Shown here: positions 47,870-58,921 of the stretch, one piece after another
Position numbering within the stretch: the stretch's first letter is position 1
Layout: every line of letters starts with the position of its first letter
Origin: Arthrinium phaeospermum
Lineage: Eukaryota; Ascomycota; Sordariomycetes; Amphisphaeriales; Apiosporaceae
DNA length: 64,000 nucleotides
Reading direction: 5' to 3'
Assembly: GCA_006503535.1 (NCBI GenBank)
Contig: QYRS01000016.1
Coordinates: 1-64,000, forward strand
Position numbers and translations under genes: made by a program
The notes under the pieces: model-generated
What the model saw: the letters and a program-made list of their open reading frames with translations, nothing else
Told to the model about the DNA's origin: nothing
The model's database searches: none

Positions 47870-50800
47870 ATGTCGCGGGCTTTGAACCAGGCAGCGAAGC
47901 TGAAGGCCGAGATCAGGCTCGCACAGGCCGTGTCGGAATTCGAGGCAGGCCTGCAAGATGACGCCAAACGCGAGTTCTCGCTTTTCAAGAATCAGACCAT
48001 CTCGTCCCCGCCGACAATCAAGGGCGTTATGCAACTCACCGCCGAGATCGACCATACGACTCGGGCCGCAGGTTCTCGGTGCTACGGGCCGAGATTGATG
48101 AAAACGCTGGAATGCGTGCAGCAGTTCGCCGCCATTGGTGATGTCATCATAGGCGGCTCTCAGAATATCGTGGCCTGCGGTGTCTGGACAATCGTGCGCA
48201 CTACATTACTGGTAAGTTTGCTGCATGGGAATGTATGACCTGGATTCACAGTTAAATCAGGCTATCGTAAGGTTCCAGGCATATTTTGAGAGTCTCTCGG
48301 AGCTCTTTTGAATGTCGGGAAGTCTGCACCCCGCTACGGTGAGATGGCAGCTATAACGCCCAAGTCTCAGGCGCTGCAGGACTTGGTGTCTGAGTATTTC
48401 ATCGTCGTCGTCAACCTCTGTCGCCATATGTACACATCGAGTCTGAAGTCCAAGTTCGGGCAACTCAAGATCGCCATGGGAAAACCGGACATTGGGAGCT
48501 ACCAGAAAGAGCTTGAGAGATGGTCTGCTGCAATCCGAGAGCAATTCGGCCTCGAAGAAGCAAGAAGTAACGCGAAATCTAGAAACATATTGCAAAAGCT
48601 CTCGAGTACAGAGAATTACAGAGGGAAGCTTGCTCTCAGGCAAAAAGTGCTCGATGGTTGTACCCGATTCAGTCATCACATCGGCTGGAAAATAGCAAGA
48701 AATGCAGGCTCTACCTCGTGGTTCTTGAATGCACCGGAATATCGACGTTGGAGGCAAGAAGAGAAGTCATCCGTGCTACTTCGGGTCGCAGGGAAACTTG
48801 GGTCGGGAAAGACGGTGCTCCTCGCCAACATGGTACAAGACGTCCTACTCCAACCCAAGGCGCCTGTGGTGGCATTCTTCTTCTCGAGGGTGGACGACGC
48901 CGAATCCCTCACGGCCAGCACGATAATTGGCAGCCTCGCTCGTCAGCTGATCGAATCCATGCCAATGGACACAGACAGTTCTGCCATGCGCATAATTTTC
49001 GCCAACTCAAACAATCAAGATATAGCCTTTTCCCTCCAGAGACTCCTGCCGCTATTTTCACGCGTATTCTTCATTATCGACGGCCTTGACGAGTGCCCTC
49101 TGAGCGAAAGGAAGAAGGTGTTCTCAATACTCAGTCGCCTCTTGGCTGATAAACGTAACGGTGTCCTGTCGGTCTGCATATCGTACCGGCTGGAAGCCGA
49201 ATCACGGGTACAGGCGGAACTCGCAGCTTATCAACGTTCCGAGGTTCTCTTCATGCCAGAAGAAAACAAAGAGATAACCGATTTTATCCAGGCCAAACTT
49301 GAAGCCAGCTTGGAGTCAGGAATTCTCACGTTGGGAGATCCGGCGCTGATTCTACGAATCCGAGACGTACTGCAAAAGGGTGCACGGGGAATGTATGTAT
49401 CCTATCTGGGGCCTTGGCTGTATCAAAACTGACTGAAAGACTCTAGGTTTCTGTGGGCTACACTTCAGATTGACTCGATATGCTCAAAGAAGACGGATGA
49501 AAGTATTCACGCCGCCCTCGATGATCTTCCCACGGACTTACCAGCAACGTACCGCCGCATCCTCCATCAGCGGAAGCATTTGGCACCGGATTATCAAGAA
49601 AGAGTCTTGAAACTCATGATGGTTGCGATGCGACCTCTCTCGCTGGACGAACTCCGCGAGGCCATCAGCGTCGTGCCACTGCAGACCACATGGGACCCTA
49701 AGAAACTGGTCAACGATGCCAGATCTGTCCTCTCGTGCTGCGGTAGCCTGATCTTCATCGACGAAGAGCAGTTGACAGCACACTTCATTCATCCAAGTGT
49801 GCAGCAGTTCCTTCTCAGTGGTAGGGAAGAACCCAATGAATTCCACTTCAGCAGAGAAGCCGCTGAGCTCGACATGGCCAGGATTATTCTGACTTATCTG
49901 AACTACAACGTATTTCAAACGCAGGTATCTACAACCGTTGTTCCCAATATACCGGCCGGAGACGCGCCAGCTCGCATTGTTACTGCTGCTTTAAGGTCTT
50001 CTTCGCACGCAAGTAATTTAGCACTGAAGCTGCTCAGGATGCAGAGACAAGGGAATATGAACATTGGTCAGACACTATCCGATTATGGTGGCCAGTTTCA
50101 GAACCAAAGAGAACAACAATTTCGGTTCTATCTTTACGCCCATCATTACTGGCTCCATCATACCAAGGGTCTGTCTTCAGACAACAGATTAGAAATTAGC
50201 CTGCTACGACGTGTTCTGTCACCTTCAATGCGCTTCAGCCCTTCCGAGAAGGCTCTTTGGCTGTCTGGTAGCACAACTGGGCTGGTTGGTGCTTTATATG
50301 AGCAGCGAAAGTTTCCTGATCCTCAAGGAGCTGTGAGAGCGCTGGAGCGAGGCCATTCCGGATTGTTCGCTTGCAACCTTCATGAGCGTCGCTATGTCAT
50401 CCAAAGCGTTGTCCGCGTTATGAATCGACTACGCAGGCATTGTAAAGCGAACGATGAAATGCTACGCGCTAGTCTTAACATCGATGTTCGGGCGAAACTC
50501 ATCCAGTTGGCAGGCCTCTATAGAGACCATACCGTCCGTCGTTGGCTACTTGAACCTTATTACACGGAAAAGCAGTACGAACTGCTCCTCCAGCCCATTG
50601 GGGATACAGAAACCGACAGCTACCGCATTGCAGTCGTCCTCATGAAGGCTAAGCAGGATTCGGGTCGCATTCCATCGATGAGACAGGGAGAAATTGAAAA
50701 GCCTAAGCTGCCACTGAAACTTAAGTGTGGCAAACATGATATGGTTTCAATTGGAGGCGACGAGATGTGCGAGTGCATAGTTCCCGAAAGGTTTGGCGGA

Positions 50801-50923
50801 TTAATAGATAGGCTTGAAGTCCAAGGTCATGTTGAGATTTTGCCAATATTTGGGTCTGTGAAGGTTCGGGGTTTTGAACAGATCGAGTATGGAGAAGGGG
50901 TCTTAATTAATGATGACAATTAA
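47870..50923 (+). pseudogene. NACHT (STAND) NTPase, NLR-like, one frameshift
   Basis: Exons are 47,870-48,211, 48,261-49,392 and 49,447-50,923, with GTAAGT and GTATGT introns of 49 and 54 bases. The N-terminal ~250 residues (YFESLSELF, SAPRYGEMA, SEYFIVVVNLCRHM) match the helical region preceding many fungal NACHT domains. The NTPase has Walker A GKLGSGKT (near 48,797-48,820), a FFFSRVDDAESLTASTIIGSLARQL stretch and Walker B VFFIIDGLDEC (near 49,065-49,100). After it come RPLSLDELREAISV and HFIHPSVQQFLL, the usual helical linker. There are no ankyrin, WD or TPR repeats at the C-terminus. The frame breaks at a four-T run (48,306-48,309), where one extra base would restore about 983 residues. 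Such proteins act in fungal incompatibility and immunity; that role is inferred here. Confidence 0.85.
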
Positions 50924-51043
50924 ACCGGAAACGTAGCTAGAAAAACATAAGAGACTAGTGATCAAAGTATAAAGCAGTGAATCCTGCGCATGTTTTCATG
51001 CATTCAAATACATCCTTGGGGAATCCCGCCCATTTGCAGCCAG

Positions 51044-53133
51044 TCATCCTTGCCACCCAAACATCTCATAGAAGACCCGCCTCATGTCGGAAGCGAGTCG
51101 AACCCCCACAGCCAGATTCAGAAGAAAAGCAGCCTGGTTTTGGTTAAACTTTCTGGTGAGCAGGGCGCACACGAGCAGCGCATGCCCCAGAGCCTTTTCG
51201 ATACGGCCGGCGTCATTAGGGACCACCAACCGCAGCGTCGGCTTCAGGAGATACTCGAGCTTCACGAGGGCAACGGGTTCCGACAAATAGCCGACGCGGA
51301 ACCGGGCCTGGATATCTAGCGATGTGGGCCCAGAGCTCGACCACACGATTCCGAAGTCGTCTTGCCTTTTCTTCAGCTGGTCGGCGTAGAGGATCTCGAA
51401 GAAGGCGTCGACGTAGATGGCCTTGGCCAGGTCCAGGATGGGGCTGTGGAACCCGGCCGCCGCATAGTCGATGAACAGCATGGGGCCCTCGGCGCCGGCT
51501 TCGGTCACCATGAAGTTCCCGCCGTGGGCGTCCCCGAGACCGAACGCCACAGGCGTCGCAGATAGCACGCTGCCAGCTGGGTCCAGGAGCTGTTTTGCTA
51601 TTTCCAGGCGCGTCCGCAGAGAAAAGTAGGGTTCGCCGTTGATCGTCAGCGTCTTGTCTAGAAAGTCGCACGAGCTTTCACCATCGCAGAGGCTGTTCAA
51701 GAATTCGTCGGGATGCAGTCGCGAGAACCGGTCGCTGACCAGACGGTCGTAGTAACATCGCCGGATGGGCTGCCGCTCTGGCTCCGTCACCTCGGCCGGT
51801 GCCCGGATGGACTTGCCATATGCTTCATACATTATCTCTGCTCTGGCGAGCTCGATGCTCAGGAACCAGTCGACGATACCGATGTTCATTTCGTGGGCGG
51901 GCCATGGCCGGCTGCAGTAGCGGTGAAAGTCGAGACGGAACTCGCTCAGCGTTTTTCCGGGGAAAGGTCTCAGAAAGAGTAGTGCGTTTTCCTCGTCTAC
52001 TGCCAGGACTTTCTGTACGTTATTACGGGGGAAATAGTGATAAACGTATGGCAAGCTGGCCAATTCATCTGAGATTTGACTGCCGCGTTTGACGAAGGTG
52101 TCTTGCCAACTTCCGTCCGCGAAGACTTCTCCATGAAACCCCTGGGACCGCGCCAAGAACTTGGAAGGGCGATTCGCGAGGTTGATCCGATAGGCACCAA
52201 CACTTTCAAACTGCAGAGGCATCGGCTCAGCCGGAAGCCTGGAGAAGGCGGACGAGGACGGCGCAGCCTGGAGAAAGGTGAAAGAGGTGTAGTGGTCCAG
52301 GTCGTCTGGACGAACGGCAATATGAGGTGTGGGTACTGGTGCCTGGAACAAGTCGAACTGCAAATGATGGCAGAATCTCTCGTCGAACTCATTGTGGCCG
52401 TAAAGCATGGATACAGAGGGCTCGTGAGTGGAAATGGTTTGCCATTTATCTACGAAGAGCTGCCGTAATTTGTGGATGGAAAGATGGGACTCGAAGAACA
52501 GTTTCGACTCAAAGAGGGATTTGGAGGTCAAGAAAAGGTCCAATGTGATGCCCGGGTTATGCGATGTAGGGAAGTCATATGGATGCAGGAAATCTGCATC
52601 GTGGAGGAGTCGGCGGTCCCTGTAATACGACGGTTGGTCGATGAAACAGGCATAGCCGTGTACCGGATGGTTCCTTCTTGTGATTCTTGATGCCTTAGCC
52701 GATACGATTTTGAACTCCACTGGTTCAGGAGCTGAGGCCATAGAGAATATGGTGAGGTAAGCACACATGGTGATGGTTCGCCTCGACCCATCTGCGGCAA
52801 ATCCAGAAACTCGAACCACGTCCCATCATGTCGGGTGAAGCTAGAACTGGAATTTCAGTACTGTAATCTATGAGCTTTTGTCGCTGGGAAACTCCTTACC
52901 TCCCAATCTCCAGAATATTCCGGCTGGGCGATGCCCAGGATGCGGTAGAGTTCGTTGATCTTGTCCATGGTGATCCTCCTGATGTGAGATATGTCATCAA
53001 ATATGGCGAAGAAATCCCAGTTGCTCTTGGTACTAATGCATTTCTTATATTTGTAAGCTCTGCTGCCACCGATGGCGAAATACACAAACCCGTTTCCAGC
53101 GAGGAGCTTTTTGTCGACCTGAAAATCTTCCAT
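51044..53133 (-). pseudogene. Phosphotransferase-fold (APH/kinase-like) protein, unresolved break
   Basis: Two open parts belong together. The first, 53,133-52,900 (MEDFQVDKKLLAGNGFVYFA through EYSGDWE), carries a conserved-looking N-terminal domain with FAIGGSRAYKYKKCISTKSNWDFFAIFDD. The second, 52,825-51,044, runs from WDVVRVSGFAADGSRRT to the stop. The C-terminal part has GLGDAHGGNFMV and MLFIDYAAAGFHSPILDLAK, matching the catalytic loop and metal-binding Asp of aminoglycoside-phosphotransferase-like kinases. The junction is not clean. The canonical intron GTAAGG..TTCTAG (52,899-52,841) puts a TGA (52,828-52,826) directly before Trp. Reading through instead gives a natural ..FPATKAH that would fit before WDVV but then hits a stop. 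Substrate unknown. It converges with the NACHT gene. Confidence 0.65.
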
Positions 53134-55741
53134 GATCCTAAGTTGACGGCGAGGTGGCCCAAACAGGTGTCGTGATCAGATCCCAACATGAAGTGGGTTG
53201 TCAATCTATCGTGAAGCTCAGTGGGACTTTTGTCTTCATGTTGTAATATGTCGAGATGGAAACTTTCATCAGATGCTGCACAAAATGTGGTGGTACCCTT
53301 GACATATAGAACGTTGCCAGCACGTCACGTCGACCAGCATGTACTGGAACCGTAAATTGTGAAAACTGTGTAGGGCGCAAGTACTACTCGGTGCTGCGGG
53401 TTTCCGCTTGTACAAGTGGGATGAAGACATAAAATTATCGGGTTGCTCAAATAGTGACTACCCAATACCAAATGGCATGCATACGCTGTTTCACCTGAGT
53501 GATTTTTCGATTTTCTGGTCTGTTACACGTGCGTAGAAACCTTCCCCGTGGCTTTCTTGAGTTCAGTTTACCTTCCCACTAGTTTCCTAACAGTAGTTAC
53601 ACTTCCATAATGAAGTGGTACCGAATAGGGTACAAGTGACCCGTCGTTTACGCAAGGTCGTGACACTGCCTTATGCTGAGTTACATGGGAAATTTCCGTT
53701 TCCCGTTACTCAAGAACAGTTGGTGCCTCGTTGCCTCTTTTGCTTGAACTTCGCTGTCAAATAGACACCTGAAGAGGACTTAGTCTCGCAGACTACATGA
53801 GAGACCCACGTGGGTTGTTGTGGGGCAAGCTTGGGCGTCTCCTTCACTGACAGCTGGAACGCTATTACTGTACGACTTGCGATCACTACCTAAGTTTACG
53901 ACCAATTGCTGAGGGTTTATCAAATATGGTGGGGGTCCAACTTTGATAACGCTTCTTCGGCGAGGACCGCCGATGAAGGCGAAGTTACAGTGCTTGCCCC
54001 TATTCATAGATTCGTGTTGAGACTGCAAGTTCGGTGTACTTCTTGATATAGACTCTCAGGCCATACCGAACGTCAACTTACATAATGTAACATGGGTTTC
54101 CCCATTGGACGGTTCCGGTTCCGGGACCCAGGAATTACGAACAGTAGTGACAAAGCGTGGCGTCCAATCAGGGATGATATCAAAGGACCTCGACGTCACA
54201 CATACGGACGGTCTCACTCTTCACAATTAGGGGTCCGACCCGCCGGATCGTGTTCAATCGGGGAGCCCATGAAGTCCGATACACGAATAAGCCTAGTGGC
54301 AGTGGGATGCAGGTAAGTTGGCGCTTGTTTTGTCATTAGGTCAGATGCCGCTATTCAGCCAACCCCCGAAAGTGAGCAGAGATGTGACCTGATATCGTGG
54401 CATCTCACTGGTTATCTGAATACGAACAACATTAGCCAATACGAAAAGCAAGGAATACCAAAGATACCTGTCTGCATGCGTGCTGTGGCTTCGGCTTCGG
54501 CTTCGGAACAGAATATGTAGGAGGGAAGAGTGCAAGTAAGCTGGAGAAACACCACCAACCTGATCATGCCAATGATATTGATCAATGCCGGGTGACCGAA
54601 GGAGCATGCTGCCAAGTTCAATAGGGGAGAGGAGGCTCTCCCACTCGTCGGCTGCGGCAGCAAAAGTGCACTTTTGGAAAGCAATAGTAAGCAGTAAACC
54701 TAGCGTAGCAACCATCCACTGTCTGGATGGGACAAGGGGGTCTGTTTTCCTACTTACGTGGCAGGATAGGCTGGAACCATGAGGTAGGGCTGAATGGCCT
54801 GGCTCCTTACTTACTAGAGGTGTTATGTATTAATGTAAGCTCTTGTCTGGCGGGCTCTGACGATCTTTTGCGGTCTGACGTTCCGAGCCTGCTGACTTAA
54901 TCTCATATCATATGCATAGCCGTTGCTTGCACCGTCTATGCTGTGTTCTGGTCCCAGGAACAACAGTGGCTAGGAGGGAACCATCATGTGGGTTGGGCTG
55001 ATTACATGCCACTGGGATGGAAGATGCATTTCCGGTCCCTCCCTGGCGGTTGTAGCTGCAGTGAGATTTGGGCAGTGGGGACGACCGTTGGAAAGGCGCA
55101 TGGGTAGCGTAATATTCTTCTTTCGCCCAGCTGGCAGCTGATTATTACCGGATCGGGATGAAGGGTGCGAGGTCTGCCAGAATTGACCAATGAGCAAGGT
55201 TTATGTCTTTCCCCAAGCTGTGTGTTCCACCTACTTGGCTGCAGAGCCAAGCACCAAGGTCCCATCCCATGAGCTTCTTTTGACAATGGGCTAGTATCGG
55301 TAGTGCTGCAACGTCAACCCTGGGCGCATAACAGGCTCATTCACTGATTTCTGAATGCCGGCAGTGCAGAAGCTGAAGGTGGAACCTGGTCCGGACAACC
55401 CTATTGCCCGCGGTGGTCAATGGCTAATACCCAATAAGGGGCAGTCACCTGGAATACAATGTTCCGTATCTTCTCGAATAGCCGACCAAGGCGCGCGGAA
55501 GATAGCGACGTAATGTTGAGGCATCCCATATGCATGTACAAGGCATTCTTCTCGAGACAGTCGCCTGCAAGTGACCACCTTCACCATACTACTTAAACCT
55601 CCTTCTAGACACTAGAGAACCCGGGGATAGAGACGGTGGGAATCATGTCATGCTTGTCCCTCTAGAGGAGACGTCCCTCCCAAGCCAGCGTTACCACCGA
55701 CAAGCAGCACTATCAGCAAAGAGGGATTCGTTTACTACAAT
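53134..55741. other. 2.6 kb intergenic stretch
   Basis: No gene is convincing on either strand. A 124-residue minus-strand frame (54,715-54,341) begins with a signal-peptide-like stretch (MVATLGLLLTIAFQKCTFAAA) but has no other support. A short CTTCGG repeat lies at 54,488-54,506 and a perfect 16-base palindrome CAAAAGTGCACTTTTG at 54,661-54,676. The right end holds the promoter of the zinc-cluster gene. Confidence 0.4.
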
Positions 55742-57705
55742 ATGGTCGGCATACCCAAATCAAACCGATGCAGCTTCTGTAAGGCAAGGAAGACAAAAGT
55801 GAGTATTCACCATCTGCCCAATTTCACCAAAAAGTTCCTTATCGTGTTTCGATAGTGCGATGAGGCCTGGCCGACGTGCGGCACATGTCAGCGTGCAAAG
55901 CGTCAATGCTCCGGTCCGCCACGGATGAAGTTTGTTATCAATGGCTGCCACTCGGCATCGGGTGGCTACGACAGCGCATCCTCCACCTCCAGTGCTGGGA
56001 GTGATGCCTCCACGCCCAGAGACGACGCTACTCATCATCTTTCCGCGCCCTCACCCCCACGAACCATGAGACGCCGCCAGCCGAAATCCAGCTGGGAAAG
56101 GAGCATCCTCCAGGACGGGGGCAGCTTTCCCAGAATGCAGCTGTCCAACCCGCCGAAACCGCACGATATGGCTCGAACCCCCGCAGAACGACTGTCGGCG
56201 GAGCTTGTCTTTTGTTTAGACGCCGCGCCCGGGACCGGTTACGACTTGCGCATGTGGGGCTCATCGCTGGAGCTGATCCCGCCCTTGCTCAGCCAGAGCG
56301 CCGTTCTGCAGCATGCCACGAAACTTCTCACGACTTGTTGGACCAACATGCGTCGCGGGTGGCCCAGATGCGCGTGGCTAGACGCCCAACTGTACGACGC
56401 AGCTCTGATCGGTCTACAGCAGGCCTTGGAGCAAGCATTCGAAGATCCGGCCTCCAACTTGGCGACAAGCACATTGGCAGCCCAAACTATACTGCAAAAA
56501 GTAGAGGTATGACAAGCACACCTTCAGAACATACATAACTATTGCTAAATCACACTAGATAGCCTGCAATGACAGGTCTGTAAACTATCAGAGCAATCAC
56601 GGCGCAGGCTTATCTGCCGTGATAAGTGCTGGGGTTTGTGACCAGGGCTTTTCCGAGCTTAGGCTGCATTTGATATTCGAGAGCTCTTTCGCCATGGTAA
56701 GTCGTTGGGGTCTCTCTTCCTATCTATCTTTACAATGTAAGCGGAACCAAACGTACGACTGACTTATGACAATTGTATTGCTAGCTGATGGGCGATATAC
56801 GATGTGGCAAAGATAGCGTATTCGCTGAGCCGACCTGGTCGAGAGCTCTTCACAAGGCGCTGGACGAGACCTCTTTGAAGTCTAAACTGCTGACGCGCTT
56901 CTATCGGTTCAAAATCGAGATGGCCATCTGGCCGACATTGGTGCGCCAGCTCCGATATCTACACGAGAACCCGGCCGACTCGATGCTGGCCGCCGAGGTG
57001 GCACTGCGGGCGGGCGCGCTGCTGGAGTACCTCGACGAGATGGACAAATCCGTCTTCGCCAAAGCCATGGAGCTGGGCAGTATCCTCGAGGTTGAAAACA
57101 GCAGCAATGACGCCCACTTCTTCACGCCCACCTCGTACGACTTTGCCAATTACATTCTAGCCAATTTCTTCCGCGCGCACGCCTTCTTCACTATTGTGAT
57201 GCTGCGGATCCTGCAATGCGCCAATTCCTTCCTGTACGCCGCAGGACCTTATGGTTACACAGAATGCGGGGGAGATAAGGACCCTAGCTGCCATCACTCT
57301 CTGGTGCAACAGCAGCATCAGCAGCAGCAACCCCAGTCTCAGCTCCTCCTCGACTTCAGCCGCCGGCTCTGGCAAGTCTACCCCTACATGCAGCGCCGGC
57401 AGCCCCTGGAGCTGGGCGGCGCGCACTATTTCGTGGCGGCGTACGAGGCGGGCGATGCGTGGCAGAAGGCGCTGACTTGCGCCATCCTGCGGGATGGCTC
57501 CTTATCGCAGCTACCTTGTGTACCGTTTGACGAGGAGGATGCTTCAATAGTGGCGGGCGCCATGGCTTTTACTGGCAGATCTCTTGTTGTACAGAATATG
57601 GACGAACCAGTCGACTGGGATGCCGAGTTGCAGGGTATGGATCTTACGGAGCTGGACAGCGAACTGCTTTCGTGGGATTTACAGGGGCCACCGGTGCTGA
57701 GTTAG
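55742..57705 (+). CDS. Zn2Cys6 transcription factor
   Basis: Four exons (55,742-55,798; 55,856-56,506; 56,559-56,696; 56,785-57,705) encode 588 residues. Introns are 57, 52 and 88 bases with GTGAGT, GTATGA and GTAAGT donors, all in phase 0. The binuclear zinc cluster has the exact spacing C-X2-C-X6-C-X6-C-X2-C-X6-C at residues 10-37, split by the first intron after KTK. A Ser-rich linker follows. Then comes a long helical region (LMGDIRCGKDSVFAEPTWSR, LKSKLLTRFYRFKIEMAIWP) of the fungal-specific regulatory-domain type. A Gln-rich run (HQQQQPQSQ) lies in the last third, and the C-terminus is acidic (DWDAELQGMDLTELDSELL), a likely activation region. It is nuclear by family. Targets are unknown. 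The nearest divergent neighbour is the phosphotransferase-like gene, 2.6 kb away. Confidence 0.92.
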
Positions 57706-58921
57706 TTGTTGAACTGCTGTAACCTTTTCCCTTCTATAAGGCATATGGGAAAGGATGCACATCTACCGTACAATTGTGTAGCTACCATATGTAAATACAT
57801 GGTATTGAACTTTCACAGCTCCCTGAATGTAAAGTCCACCTTGTTTACCAATTGTTACCCAGTCCCCTGTGCCAAAGTCTTTCACTTGAAGAGAACGCAC
57901 TTGGGCTTATGCGTGCCATACTTTGGCTTCCCAGTAGTCAACCACGACTGGAGTCAAGTCAACAGAGATCCGCAGAGAAAATGCATCCGACAGTGTTCCT
58001 TCCCCCGTGAATTCTCTTCCAATCTGAAGTCAACACTCTGCGAACCCTCCCCTCGCGTTGATAGCAATCAACCAGCCCACTTGCTTGTCAAAGTCTTCGC
58101 AGGCAGTCGATCGGAGTCGGTAGAAGTCGGCCGACACATTTCCCGACATGTGTTCGGGCAATCCAGCAGGGATTCTGTTGTGTCTGACGTCTGACGGATT
58201 GAGCGGGGCCCATCGCTTTTCCCATGTGTTTCCCCAAAGTGCACTTTTGGGGGAACCAGGGGGGAGGCAGGAGGGGGGAACCGTCTTGCTTTATGTATTA
58301 CTTCTCCTCGCTTTGCCAATGCGTCAGCCAAGTAAGAAAGTTCCACGCGTCGCAACCCTCCAACATGTTAGCCTCGCAATCTTTAACCAACACTTTTCAA
58401 ACCTCTGCAGACAGAGAACCCGGGCACCTGGGTACGTCTTTGATCGTCATTGCTGGACGGACTGTAACGAACGTACCACTTTTGCATGGACCAAGAGTTG
58501 TCAAACCCAGCCTGATAGACCGATGACCTTGCCATAATCCTACCAATCAGCCCCTGATGACAGGCACTGCCGCTAAGGAGGCAACCAAGCAAACACGAAC
58601 GTCACATCACACGTATCCCGACGAACCAAGTCCATGAATTTCCATCGTCAAATAAACCCTTTCCATTTTTATATATACACAAAAAGCTGACCCAAGCAAT
58701 ATCGCCGCCGCTAATGGCGAAAGCCTCAGGACTTGGCTTGACTTGACGCAATACGCGCACGCACACACAAACACACGCCCCCTATTGCCTTGCCCTAAAG
58801 AAGAAGTTCTATACGTGATTCTGAGTAATCAATCGCTTTTACTGCCTGCCTCATATGCCGGCTGCAGTGGCCTTGCTTGCGATCGGCCGAGGCCTACCTA
58901 GTTAGTCGGGCAGGTAGCTAA
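57706..58921. other. 1.2 kb convergent intergenic region
   Basis: The 3' ends of the zinc-cluster gene and Sec7 face each other here. It has an imperfect hairpin near 58,228-58,255 centred on GTGCAC, and a CA-rich stretch (ACGCACACACAAACACACG) near 58,759. A 162-residue frame at the left looks like random read-through. Confidence 0.4.

Noticed and set aside
54341..54715. Minus-strand 124-residue possible secreted protein
   Set aside because: Only a signal-peptide-like start is seen. The rest is low-complexity around a CTTCGG repeat, with no intron or homology evidence, so it was not listed as a gene.
57706..58194. 162-residue frame directly after the zinc-cluster gene
   Set aside because: It begins with a non-ATG codon next to the stop of the real gene, has no recognisable feature, and fits a 3' untranslated region.
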